Source of the DNA: Streptomyces triticirhizae
GTDB taxonomy: Bacteria; Actinomycetota; Actinomycetes; Streptomycetales; Streptomycetaceae
Direction: 5' to 3'
Assembly (NCBI RefSeq): GCF_003696235.1
Contig: NZ_RFFJ01000001.1
Span: forward strand, 62,001-126,000
Length of the DNA: 64,000 bases
Below are positions 24,503-32,117 of this stretch, piece after piece; position 1 is the first letter of the stretch, and every line of letters begins with the position of its first letter. The notes below the pieces were generated by a model. It had not been told where the DNA came from. It ran no database searches and worked only from the letters and a program-made list of their open reading frames with translations. A program made the translations under genes and the position numbers.

Positions 24503-25173
24503 CCCTGTGTACTCCTTTCTGCCGTGCTGGAATGCCAATTCGGCACGTGCGTGCCGATTCCGGATTCAGATTCGGCACGCACGTGCCGATTTCTTTATGG
24601 CGGAAACTCGCCTGGCACATCTGCGCCACGGTCGCTTTGCAGTCTCTTCGGCCTCATGCGAACGCCTACCGCCCCGTCAAATGCGTTAAAGCCACGTCGA
24701 GTTGAAGCGATGGGGTGGTCGGGTGGTGGGGTGTGTGCGGGTCAATGGAAGGTATTGATCAAGTAATTGGTCGTTTGTAAGGTCAGTGAACTCTCGCTGA
24801 AAGGGGGGTGTGATGCCAGGTGCCAGTTTCGGCCCGGTCGCCATGTGTGACTGCCTGACCTCTGGTTTTGGTCTGGATGGATTGCCGGGCCGTGTCTATC
24901 GTTCTGGTCGCCAGCGGCAGTGGCTGCGCGGAATCGCGCGGTATCCGCTCATTTCCCTTGTGCTGTACGGGAGTTGGATGTGCGGGTCGCGCCGTGGTGC
25001 CCGGGTTTGCAGCCCCGGGCACCACGGAGTGCGCGCCGAGGCGAGCACATTCGGCAATCGAAGCGCCCCTGCACTGTGACGCGTGAGGGCTGCTTCGCCT
25101 ACTAGCGAAGGATTCTGACATGTCTTGTCTCCTACGGCTACCCGCACTGGTGAGAACGGTGGTGGGTTGAGCG
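24503..25173. other. Non-coding stretch with palindromes, left edge of the mobile element
   Basis: About 670 bases of lower coding character. It contains a pair of 16-base palindromic units in opposite orientation at 24541-24556 (CGGCACGTGCGTGCCG) and 24573-24588 (CGGCACGCACGTGCCG), and a perfect 14-bp hairpin at 24992-25005 / 25014-25027 (arm CCGTGGTGCCCGGG, 8-base loop). A short frame from about 24810 has a purine-rich leader but atypical codon use, so I do not call it. The left boundary of the conjugative element probably lies in or near this stretch; no tRNA is visible. Confidence 0.45.
24541..24588. repeat. Paired palindromic units, operator or recombination-site candidate
   Basis: Two 16-base units, each an imperfect palindrome and reverse complements of each other, are separated by 16 bases. 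They share flanking ATT/AAT bases, so the whole block could fold into one long hairpin or bind a dimer at each half. It lies 38 bases downstream of the MmyB-like regulator gene, so it may serve as its terminator, as an operator, or mark the element border. Confidence 0.5.
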
Positions 25174-26196
25174 GTGGCTCGTATTCGTACGATCAAGCCG
25201 GAGGCGTTCTTCTCCGAGTCCCTGGCGGGGGTGTCGTTGACGGCCGAGCGAACGTTCTTCGGGCTGGTGACGCAGGCGGATGATCAGGGGCGGTTTCGGG
25301 ATCATCCGGCGATCATCGCTGGGGTGTTGTGGCCGCTGCGGCCGGAGCATACGGCTGTGGACGTCGAGGCCGATCTGGGGGCGCTGGCGGAGGCGGGGTT
25401 GATCTGCCGGTACACCGGCTGCGACGGCCGGGGCTACCTGCACATCGTGACCTGGCACCTGCACCAGAAGATCGACCGGCCCTCGAAGTCGCGCACCCCG
25501 GCCTGCCCGATCCATCAGCCGAAGGCCACGTGCGGCGGGTGCGGCGCCGCCACCTGCCAGCACCCCAGCCGACCGGGAACCTCCTTCGTCGAGCCCGCGC
25601 GAGGGCTCGACGAGCCGTCGACGAGCGTGCCGCGAGTCCTCAACGAGGGCTCGTCGAGGACTCGTCGAGGAGTCGACGAGGCCGGCCCGCATCATGGCGA
25701 TGTTCGGGACGCGAGGGGTGATTGCGCAGGTCAGGAGCGTGTCGACGAGTCTTCGACGAACGCTCGAGGAGCCCTCGTCGAGGACTCGTCGAGTCCTCGC
25801 GAGGGTGTCGCGTCTGGATCTAGGACCGTGGACCTGGGATCTACCGCTAAAGCGGGGCGCGCCGCGCCCGCCGACCGCGCCGCCGCGCAGATGTTGATCG
25901 CGGAGTACGTGGCCGGGTGTGCCCACCGTCCGCCGAAGCAGGTGGTGGGGCATCTCGCTCGCCAGGTTGGCGCCCTGCTCGACGAGGGGGTGGACCCTGG
26001 TGCGGTGCGGGCGGGGCTGGAGCGCTTCCGCCAGCGCCCGATGCATCCGAGCGTGCTGCCAAGCCTGGTGAACGAGGCACTCAACCCTCCAGCCGATGGT
26101 GGTGGTTTGGGGCGACCGCGATCGGTGTCTACCGTGCCGAGGCATGTCGCGTGGACGAACCCCGTCGACCCGGCCGCCTACGAGGGGGAGCTGTGA
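25174..26196 (+). CDS. Phage-like replication initiation protein
   Basis: A 340-residue protein starting at GTG 25174 (MARIRTIKPEAFFSESLAGV). The N-terminal 110 residues match the winged-helix replication protein seen in actinobacterial phages and integrative elements (LTAERTFFGLVTQADDQGRF, RDHPAIIAGVLWPL, GYLHIVTWHLHQKIDRPSKS). A Cys/His cluster (CPIH...CGGCGAATC) follows, then a low-complexity middle encoded by repeated DNA, and a helical C-terminus (LARQVGALLDEGVDPGAVRA). It overlaps the DnaC-like gene by GTGA, the usual initiator and helicase-loader pair. It probably starts replication of the excised element. Confidence 0.72.
   Translation: MARIRTIKPEAFFSESLAGVSLTAERTFFGLVTQADDQGRFRDHPAIIAGVLWPLRPEHTAVDVEADLGALAEAGLICRYTGCDGRGYLHIVTWHLHQKIDRPSKSRTPACPIHQPKATCGGCGAATCQHPSRPGTSFVEPARGLDEPSTSVPRVLNEGSSRTRRGVDEAGPHHGDVRDARGDCAGQERVDESSTNARGALVEDSSSPREGVASGSRTVDLGSTAKAGRAAPADRAAAQMLIAEYVAGCAHRPPKQVVGHLARQVGALLDEGVDPGAVRAGLERFRQRPMHPSVLPSLVNEALNPPADGGGLGRPRSVSTVPRHVAWTNPVDPAAYEGEL
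25633..25799. repeat. Iteron-like palindromic repeats inside the replication gene, origin candidate
   Basis: The 19-mer TCGTCGAGGACTCGTCGAG occurs at 25651-25669 and again at 25775-25793. The two copies are in different codon phases, so protein sequence does not explain the repeat. Copy two lies in a near-perfect palindrome, arms CGAGGACTCG (25779-25788) and CGAGTCCTCG (25790-25799) with one T between. Copy one also pairs with an upstream CGAGTCCTC at 25633-25641. Many further CGTCGA/TCGACG units lie around them. Initiator genes of related plasmids often contain their own origin. Confidence 0.5.
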
Positions 26197-26903
26197 CGAG
26201 CCAACGCGCGGGTGAGCGCGCTTCCGTTGCCGAGGTGGCGCCAGGGCGTGCCGGGACGGCGGTGGAGCGGGTGTTCGCGATCATGGCCGCGCGAGGTATC
26301 CGGGTCGCCCAGCCGCCTTCACCGCCGGAGCCCGACTTCGGTGGTCGGCTCGATCCGCGTGTCCCCGCGCTCTTTCGCACCGCCGTGGCCGATCATCCCG
26401 GCGTGCTGGGCTGGGTGGAGCAGGTGGTGGCCTGCGCCCGTAGAACACCCGTCGGGGCCGTGAGCGTGGCCGGCGCCCGAAGCCTGCTCCTCCTCGGCCC
26501 GACGGGGACGGGCAAGACCCACCAGGCCTTCGGCGCCCTGACCTTGCTGGCCCGGCATGGGGTGCGTGTGGAGTGGCGGGCGGAGTCGGCCGCCGACCTC
26601 TACGGCAGTCTGCGACCCCGCCAAGGGGTTGATACGGAGCGGGAGGTGTGGCGGGTGGCGACCTGCCCGCTGCTGATGATCGACGACTTGGCCGCCGCGA
26701 AACCATCGCCGTGGACGGAGGAGATCACCTATCGGGTGGTCAACCACCGCTACGTTCACTGCTTGCCGATGCTGATCACCAGCAACGAGCCGCTCGCCCG
26801 CCTCCGCGAGGCGTTGGGGGATCGCGTCGCCTCCCGGCTCGCGCAGATGGCCGACCGCGTCGTGCTGACCGGCCCCGACCGCAGACGCCACCACCTCACC
26901 TGA
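26193..26903 (+). CDS. DnaC/IstB-like AAA+ ATPase, probable helicase loader
   Basis: A 236-residue AAA+ protein starting at GTG 26193 on the stop of the initiator gene. The Walker A is GPTGTGKT at residues 102-109, the Walker B LLMIDDLAA, sensor 1 MLITSNEPL and the Arg finger region LGDRVASRLAQMA. This is the DnaC/DnaI helicase-loader pattern. With the upstream replication protein it forms the replication module of the element. Confidence 0.82.
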   Translation: MTSQRAGERASVAEVAPGRAGTAVERVFAIMAARGIRVAQPPSPPEPDFGGRLDPRVPALFRTAVADHPGVLGWVEQVVACARRTPVGAVSVAGARSLLLLGPTGTGKTHQAFGALTLLARHGVRVEWRAESAADLYGSLRPRQGVDTEREVWRVATCPLLMIDDLAAAKPSPWTEEITYRVVNHRYVHCLPMLITSNEPLARLREALGDRVASRLAQMADRVVLTGPDRRRHHLT

Positions 26904-27032
26904 ACCACCAGTAGCCCTCCGCGACCACCCATGCGGATCGGTGTGATGCGCGCCCCCCGAGGACCCGAAGCCCCGGGTGATCGGGGTGCGGCGCCACCAC
27001 CGAGCCGGCGAGCGAGCAAGGAGTTCCACCAT

Positions 27033-27626
27033 ATGACCGACATCACCCCGATATCGCCATACCTCCGCCAGGTGTCACCGCCCTCGTCAAGTGGTGGGCG
27101 ACCGCGTCGACTTGGGGATCATGGCTGGCAGGAGCGCGCCGTCTGTCGCACCGCCCCCGAGGCGACGAACGATCCGGAGCTGTTCTTCCCTGACGCCGAC
27201 GACGACGCGCGTGTCGCCACGGCGAAGGCGCTGTGCGCCGGCTGTCCCGTCCGCGAGATCTGCCTGCAGACCGCGCTGGAGAGCGGCGCGCGGGACGGCA
27301 TCTGGGGCGGCACGACGGAGGAGGAGCGTGCCGACCTTCACCATCTGACCCACCACCGCCTGGACCCAGACAGGGTGCACGCCGCCTTGGCCGGCCGCGA
27401 TATCCACCTCAGTTTCCTGGAGCGCCGCGCGCTCGTGCACCTCGCTGTCCAACACTGCGTCACCCCCGAGCGGTTGGCCTACCTGCTGAAGGTCAGCGAG
27501 GCGCACGCCGAGCGCCTGCTGCGCGCGGCGCACCGGCAGCACCGCCAGGGGCGGCGCCGCTCCGCTGTCGCCCCCGTGTCCGCCGGGCGCCCCGTGGGCC
27601 AGCCGGAGTTGGGGAGGGCGGCATGA
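27033..27626 (+). CDS. WhiB-like iron-sulfur regulator
   Basis: A 197-residue Wbl protein with the four FeS-binding cysteines C38, C68, C71 and C77 (AVCRTAPE; CAGCPVREICL) and the GIWGGTTEEER turn. AAGGAG lies nine bases before ATG 27033. The C-terminal half (about residues 115-180) is longer than in most Wbl proteins and contains a helical region HCVTPERLAYLLKVSEAHAE that may form a second helix-turn-helix. Wbl proteins bind DNA or sigma factors in an oxygen- or NO-sensitive way. Element-borne copies are common and may control transfer. It overlaps the next gene (ATGA). Confidence 0.88.
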   Translation: MTDITPISPYLRQVSPPSSSGGRPRRLGDHGWQERAVCRTAPEATNDPELFFPDADDDARVATAKALCAGCPVREICLQTALESGARDGIWGGTTEEERADLHHLTHHRLDPDRVHAALAGRDIHLSFLERRALVHLAVQHCVTPERLAYLLKVSEAHAERLLRAAHRQHRQGRRRSAVAPVSAGRPVGQPELGRAA

Positions 27627-28612
27627 CCAGCCAGCATCCCGCTGCGGGGCGGATCAGCGGCTGGGACAAGGCGGCCATCGCCGGCCTTGGCGGCGCCGGC
27701 GCCATCCTGTCCTTCGACGCACTCCAGCAGATGGCGGGAGCCATCCACGTCCGTGACAGCCTGACCTGGCTTTTCCCCCTGGTCATCGACGGGTTCATCG
27801 CCTATGGCGTGCGGGCGCTGCTGGTCAACCGCCACGCGCCCCTGCGGGCCCGCGCCTACGTCTGGCTGCTGTTCGGCGTCGCGACCACCACCAGCATCTG
27901 GGCCAACGCCCTGCACGCCGTCCGCCTCAACCAGCAAGCCCCCACTGCCGCAGGGGATTTGCGGCTGGACGACGCCACCGTCGGGGTGCTGTCCACCGTC
28001 GCCCCCCTCGCGCTGGCCGGCGCCGTGCACCTGTACATCCTGATCGCCCGAGGCGCCGACACCGCCACCCACCAGACCCAGCGCGACACCGGAGCGGCCA
28101 AGGCGGCATCCCCGAGCGCGCCTTCACCGCCCCGCTCCCACCCATCTCCTGTGCATCCCGGCACTGCCCGATCCCTGGCGCACAGCCGCCACCGCACCCG
28201 TTCCCCGCACGCGGCCGTGCACCACCACGTCGAACGCATCCCCCAGCCCGCCCGCACCGGGCACCGCACCGGGTATCGCTCCGGCTTCGCCCAAGCGGCC
28301 GCACCCCAAGCCCTACTGGCAGCCACCAGCACATCCCCCGGATCGGGCGGACCGGCCTCCAACCCGTCCGCCGGTCCGTCCGCCGGCCGGCCGCCATCTG
28401 CAAGACCCAGGTCCGAAGTCGATGCCGACAGCGCCACCGGATTCGACGAGCGCGTGCTCCGGGCGGCCCGCACGACCGTCCAGGCCGAAGGGCGAGTGCG
28501 TCGCGACTCCATCGCCGGCGCCCTGCGCAGCCAGTCCATCTCCATTAGCAACGCGCGCTTGACCGCACTGATCGCCCAACTCCGCGAAGAGCACACGAGG
28601 AGGAGTTCGTGA
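27623..28612 (+). CDS. DUF2637 membrane protein with C-terminal helix-turn-helix-like region
   Basis: A 329-residue protein. Residues 15-150 contain about four membrane segments in the DUF2637 pattern (AAIAGLGGAGAILSFDALQQ, LFPLVIDGFIAYGVRALLV, YVWLLFGVATTTSIWANALH, TVAPLALAGAVHLYILIA). A long Pro/Ser/His linker follows, then a helical end with RVRRDSIAGALRSQSISISN that may bind DNA. DUF2637 proteins are frequent in Streptomyces plasmids and conjugative elements and are thought to act in spread or membrane association. It overlaps both neighbours by 4 bases. Confidence 0.78.
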   Translation: MTSQHPAAGRISGWDKAAIAGLGGAGAILSFDALQQMAGAIHVRDSLTWLFPLVIDGFIAYGVRALLVNRHAPLRARAYVWLLFGVATTTSIWANALHAVRLNQQAPTAAGDLRLDDATVGVLSTVAPLALAGAVHLYILIARGADTATHQTQRDTGAAKAASPSAPSPPRSHPSPVHPGTARSLAHSRHRTRSPHAAVHHHVERIPQPARTGHRTGYRSGFAQAAAPQALLAATSTSPGSGGPASNPSAGPSAGRPPSARPRSEVDADSATGFDERVLRAARTTVQAEGRVRRDSIAGALRSQSISISNARLTALIAQLREEHTRRSS

Positions 28613-28854
28613 CCACCGAACACGCCCACCACAAGACCGAGCACCCCCACCAACCGAAGCGCCGGCCCTATCGCTGCTCACGCTTCACCAAGATCAAGTC
28701 CGACTACGAGGCAGCGGCGGCCCGGGAAGAGGAGAGCGCCGGCCGTCGCACCGACCACAACCGACACGCCCTGCGCGGCAACGCCCACACCTACAAACGG
28801 CGCATGGCCGCCGCGCTCTCCTCCCACCTGGCGCGCTGCCGCCTGTGCGGGTGA
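28609..28854 (+). CDS. Small basic protein with terminal CxxC
   Basis: An 81-residue, His/Arg/Lys-rich protein coupled to the DUF2637 gene (GTG start on its stop). It ends in CRLCG and contains one further Cys near residue 23. No known domain. The position between the DUF2637 and the next small gene suggests a role in the same replication or spread operon. Confidence 0.6.
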   Translation: MTTEHAHHKTEHPHQPKRRPYRCSRFTKIKSDYEAAAAREEESAGRRTDHNRHALRGNAHTYKRRMAAALSSHLARCRLCG

Positions 28855-29087
28855 CCAGCTCCATGGCGCCAGGCCACGAGGAGGACCTCGCCGCAGTGTG
28901 GATCACCACCCTCCACCGCCACGGCGTGATCCACCAGGCCAGGTCCGAGGGCGAGGGCTGGGTCATCCAACTCACTGCCCAGGCGGGTGCGATGAGCCTG
29001 CCCACGGCCTCCTCGGTCCTGGAACTCGTCGCCCACCTCCAGCACCTTCGGCACCCGAGACGGTGCGGACCTCACGCCCCCTCGTAG
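28851..29087 (+). CDS. Small hypothetical protein
   Basis: A 78-residue protein starting at GTG 28851, which overlaps the stop of the previous gene (GTGA); GTG 28845 is an alternative. It has an alpha/beta look (DLAAVWITTLHRHGVIHQA, GWVIQLTAQAG, PTASSVLELVAHLQHL) but no family that I recognise. It is the last gene of the 25.2-29.1 kb operon. Confidence 0.55.
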   Translation: MTSSMAPGHEEDLAAVWITTLHRHGVIHQARSEGEGWVIQLTAQAGAMSLPTASSVLELVAHLQHLRHPRRCGPHAPS

Positions 29088-29885
29088 CCCATCCACCCCT
29101 CTGGTCCGTCCACCCCTTTCGTCCGTCCCTCTCGTCCGTCCGCACCACCCGGGCGACGGGCCCGGGGCGGACCGGTCCCGGGGGTTCCATCCACCCCCAC
29201 AGCGGATGGAACCCCTGCGCCGATCACCCTCGCTCCCGTCCGCGTCGCGGACTTCGTCCGTCCGTCCCCCCACCCGGTCGCCGCTCGGTTCCCTCCCTCG
29301 TCCGCCCCGGGCCCGTCGCCATGGAGGTTCGCCAACTTCGTGGACCGGCGAAGAGATGTGTCCGTGCGGGTCGTCCGGTGGCCCGCCGTCCGCGTCCACC
29401 AGCCGGTGCGCAACCCCGCGTCCGGGCCGCACGAGCGCTCTGCACGGGCCGCCGACGTCACCTCGCTGGAGTCCTCAACCGTGGTGGCCTGCCCCGTTGG
29501 TCTATCTGCGGGCGGACGACAGCCCGGTCGACTGAGGGACCGCGCTGGCGGACGGTCCGTTCCCATAGGAGCTGGCGGGATCGGGTCCACCCGACGGGAA
29601 TGCGGGGTGTTCGTCCGTTCATCCGCTGCCAGATGTCCGTCCGCTCGTCCGTCCGCCAGCGCGGACACCGAGGTGGCGGCGCCGGCTGGCACGTCGATCT
29701 GTCCAAGATCGTCCCCGGGCGTGGTCGGGTCTCGTTCGAGGGCGCCCCGGGGGGAGGCGCTCGTCCGTCCGCTCGAGGTCGAGCTGTGGCTGCTCGGCCG
29801 GTCCGTCCTGGGACCGGGGCCAGGTGCGCCGTGCCGGCCGGACCTCGTCCGTCCGCCCCACCCCCTGCATGAGGAGAAAGCTTTC
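29088..29885. repeat. Non-coding region with many CGTCCGTCC repeats
   Basis: This stretch of about 800 bases has no convincing gene on either strand. It contains at least seven copies of TCCGTCC, CGTCCGTCC or close variants, for example near 29120, 29134, 29255, 29644, 29761 and 29847, often as CTCGTCCGTCCG. Frames on the minus strand simply repeat Arg-Thr-Asp-Glu because of this. It lies immediately upstream of mobC and the oriT candidate. The repeats may be protein-binding iterons of the relaxosome or an origin. The promoter of mobC should be near its right end. Confidence 0.55.
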
Positions 29886-30479
29886 GTGACCGACGCCACC
29901 CACGCGACAGGGTGCAGGTGTGCGACGACCTGCTGTGTCCGAGCAAGTTGTGGGGTTCGAAACTCCTGCGCACGCGCAGGAGTTTCGAACCCTCTCCCCG
30001 CCCCAGGGGAGGCGGGGAGGGTTCGGCTCCAGGGGGAGCCGAACCAGGGGGAGGGGCCGCCGGAGCGGGCCGTCCGAGGGCCCGCTGGCCCTCGCCGCAG
30101 GCTTCGCAACCGGCTGGCCACCGCGCAGGTCCGCGACCAGGTCCGCAGCGTCCGCCTCAGCGTCGACGAGCTGGCGAGCGTGACCACCGCCGCGCGGGCG
30201 AGCGGGATGACCTTGGCCGGCTTCCTTGCCCAAGCGGCGGTCGAGGCTTCCCGGGATGCGGAGAGCGCCGAAGGGCGGATTGTTGGTGACCGCGAGTTGA
30301 TCACGGAGTTCTTCGCCGTCCGACGAAACCTGCGCCAGGTGGGAAACAACCTCAATCAGATCGCGAAGGCGATCAACAGCGGATCGGAAGCTCCCCCGCA
30401 GACGGATACCGTTCTCGTCGCCGTCGAGTCGGCGGTTCGGCGGATCGACGCGATTGTGGACATGGTCCTACGCAGCTGA
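29886..30479 (+). CDS. MobC-like relaxosome accessory protein
   Basis: A 197-residue reading frame from GTG 29886, which has GAGGAG nine bases upstream. The C-terminal 110 residues are MobC-like: an RHH-type region (VRSVRLSVDELASVTTAARA) and the hallmark FFAVRRNLRQVGNNLNQIAK AINSG. MobC proteins bind oriT and open DNA for the relaxase. The first 85 residues are encoded by hairpin-rich DNA and look unstructured; the true start may be downstream, but no ATG, GTG or TTG exists between 29886 and the conserved part. The relaxase gene lies 5.3 kb downstream. Confidence 0.75.
   Translation: MTDATHATGCRCATTCCVRASCGVRNSCARAGVSNPLPAPGEAGRVRLQGEPNQGEGPPERAVRGPAGPRRRLRNRLATAQVRDQVRSVRLSVDELASVTTAARASGMTLAGFLAQAAVEASRDAESAEGRIVGDRELITEFFAVRRNLRQVGNNLNQIAKAINSGSEAPPQTDTVLVAVESAVRRIDAIVDMVLRS
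29953..30086. other. oriT candidate: four consecutive hairpins at the start of mobC
   Basis: Four inverted repeats follow each other. (1) 29953-29971 / 29974-29992, a perfect 19-bp repeat (GGGTTCGAAACTCCTGCGC) with a 2-base centre. (2) CTCCCCGCC at 29994-30002 with 30011-30019. (3) GGTTCGGCTCC at 30020-30030 with 30035-30045, 4-base loop. (4) AGCGGGCC at 30064-30071 with 30079-30086. Long inverted repeats next to a mobC gene are the normal setting of oriT. The nick site cannot be assigned from sequence alone. Confidence 0.6.
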
Positions 30480-30535
30480 GATAGACGGTGAACCATGGAG
30501 TGCTCCGGGTGGTGAGAACGTGTCCGGTTGTGCTC

Positions 30536-31399
30536 TCAGTTGGACACCGCTGCCCGGACGAATTCCTCCCTCGCCGCCTTGAAGCCTGTCTTCAGTGGGT
30601 CTGCATGCCAGGTCACGACCATGTCGCTCCAAGCGAAGGGACGGGTGGTGACAGCGAGGACTCGTTGAATCTGGGCGTTGGTGAGCGCTTCGCTTTCGCG
30701 CAGGGAGAATTCGAGTTCCTCCAGGTGTTGCTCTCGCTCGTCTTCCTCGATATGGCCCCATTCGGTGAGGCATATCCACGCATGGATCGCCGAGCCGTGG
30801 ACTGGATCTTCACACCACTCAGAGTTGCCCGGGCACAGCTTCTCTTCCAGCCTGGCGCTTGCATGGTGGAGCACAGCTCGGTCGAGGGCTACCCGTTCCA
30901 TCCGTTGGCAATGAGTGAGCAATCCTCTGGCCTGTTCGGAGAGTTCATCGATTCCGAGTAGTTCCAGCGCGGCCCATGACTTGTGCACCTCCACGGTGGC
31001 TTCGCTGAGGAGTGCCTCTCGTAGGTCGTCGGTCACCTGGGGGAGCCTGTCGACCTCGTGTGCCAGTCGATCAGCGGCGCTGAGGAATGCCTCGCACGCG
31101 GCACGCCTGATCTCCTGAGACCGCTGGGCCCTTTCTGTCTCCTCCTGGCGTCGTGCGATCTCCACTGCGGTGTCGGCTTGCCGCCGTCCGACGGCAGCGG
31201 CCTCGTTGGACGCCCGTCGTGTCGCGTCTCGGACCCACCAGGCCGTGAGCACCGGGACAAGGACGGCCATCAATGCGACCTCGTGCGGAGTGACTTCGAG
31301 GAGAGTCTGTTGGTTCACGGCGGGATCATGCCCGACCTGTGCGGCGAAGAACTGGCCCGGCGCGCACAGATGTTGAGCCGGCGGGTCTGTGTTCAACAC
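30536..31399 (-). CDS. Membrane-anchored helical protein of unknown function
   Basis: A 287-residue protein from GTG 31399; GTG 31318 is an alternative start and neither has a good ribosome site. One membrane segment (VALMAVLVPVLTAWWV) is followed by a basic/acidic coiled coil (about residues 60-110, RRQADTAVEIARRQEETERA) and a helical C-terminal domain. The layout resembles DUF4760-type proteins, but I am not sure. Codon use is less biased than in its neighbours, so it may be a recent cargo gene of the element. Confidence 0.55.
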   Translation of the reverse strand: MLNTDPPAQHLCAPGQFFAAQVGHDPAVNQQTLLEVTPHEVALMAVLVPVLTAWWVRDATRRASNEAAAVGRRQADTAVEIARRQEETERAQRSQEIRRAACEAFLSAADRLAHEVDRLPQVTDDLREALLSEATVEVHKSWAALELLGIDELSEQARGLLTHCQRMERVALDRAVLHHASARLEEKLCPGNSEWCEDPVHGSAIHAWICLTEWGHIEEDEREQHLEELEFSLRESEALTNAQIQRVLAVTTRPFAWSDMVVTWHADPLKTGFKAAREEFVRAAVSN

Positions 31400-31473
31400 G
31401 GGGGATTCGGCAGGACGGATGACGAACCGCGTCGCTCACGCCGAGGTGCTGCCGACAACGAGGACGACGAGTT

Positions 31474-31959
31474 CTACGACAAGGGAGTGGTGATGCCGAT
31501 GTAGGGGCGGCCTTCTGCTTGTGCGGCGCGTTCGATCGAGCCGCTGGGGGAGAAGTCCAGGACGGGTTCGCCCGGGGGGCATGTTCGGATGAGGAGGCGG
31601 AGGTCGCGTGCGTGATCTCCCGTGAAATAGCCGGGCGTTGTGGGTATGGGGCTTCGGTAGGCGTCGGTTGTTCCCCACAGGAGAAAGTCGGCCCCCGTGT
31701 TGGGCCATGGTGTCACGCCGCGCCATGGCCATCCCGCGCTTTTCATGGCCTTCACGGTGGGCGCCAGCACTGTGCTGGCGACGAGCAGGAGACATGGGCT
31801 CTTCGGTCCGGTGACGCGGCGGCATTCTGTGAGGACGCCGCTCAGATCCCCGTCGCTCAATCGCCGTGTGCGTAGGTGCGTGATGACGCACTGGGCGCTT
31901 CCGGTGGCGAGTTCGGACAGTGAGGTGAACCTCTTGCCTTCATATGTTGAGCGGGGCAT
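31474..31959 (-). CDS. Degenerate DNA-methyltransferase-like protein lacking catalytic motifs
   Basis: A 161-residue protein that aligns with the intact beta-class methyltransferase encoded at 42401-43165. The catalytic block VITDPPY of the latter is VITHLRT here (D28-Y31 become H28-T31). The SAM-binding block LDFCCGSGSTG is LDFSPSGSIER. Other blocks are kept (ALQAAGWTW versus AMKSAGWPW; VWGTKG versus LWGTTD; RICPPGGTVLDF versus RTCPPGEPVLDF). The middle target-recognition part is missing. It cannot be an active methyltransferase; it may be a structural or DNA-binding remnant under its own selection, because the frame is intact. Confidence 0.65.
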   Translation of the reverse strand: MPRSTYEGKRFTSLSELATGSAQCVITHLRTRRLSDGDLSGVLTECRRVTGPKSPCLLLVASTVLAPTVKAMKSAGWPWRGVTPWPNTGADFLLWGTTDAYRSPIPTTPGYFTGDHARDLRLLIRTCPPGEPVLDFSPSGSIERAAQAEGRPYIGITTPLS

Positions 31960-32117
31960 GGCGTGTCCTTCTCCTTTCCGGTGACCGGGTTCTTCGAATC
32001 ACCGTGCGGCTCGTCTTCTTGGGCGATCTTCGGTATCTGAAGCTGCTTGGTGCCGCCGTGAATCGTCCTTAGGGTGCCTGTCTGGCTGGTCTTGGGATCG
32101 CGGCAGGAGGAACAGGT

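Noticed and set aside
24810-25079. 89-residue plus-strand frame behind a G-rich leader
   Set aside because: Third-position G/C is well below that of neighbouring genes, it spans a perfect 14-bp hairpin, and there is no recognisable domain.
29088-29885. CRISPR array
   Set aside because: The CGTCCGTCC units are short, irregularly spaced and without constant-length spacers; no cas gene is present.
29953-29992. tRNA-like GGTTCGAA sequence
   Set aside because: GGTTCGAAA looks like a T-loop, but the flanks do not form a T-stem, there is no acceptor or anticodon arm, and the whole is better explained as one perfect 19-bp inverted repeat.
29072-30355. 427-residue minus-strand frame across the mobC upstream region
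   Set aside because: Its sequence is a translation of the CGTCCGTCC repeats (Arg-Thr-Asp-Glu runs) and of the reverse of mobC. It has no domain, and the MobC signature on the plus strand is convincing.
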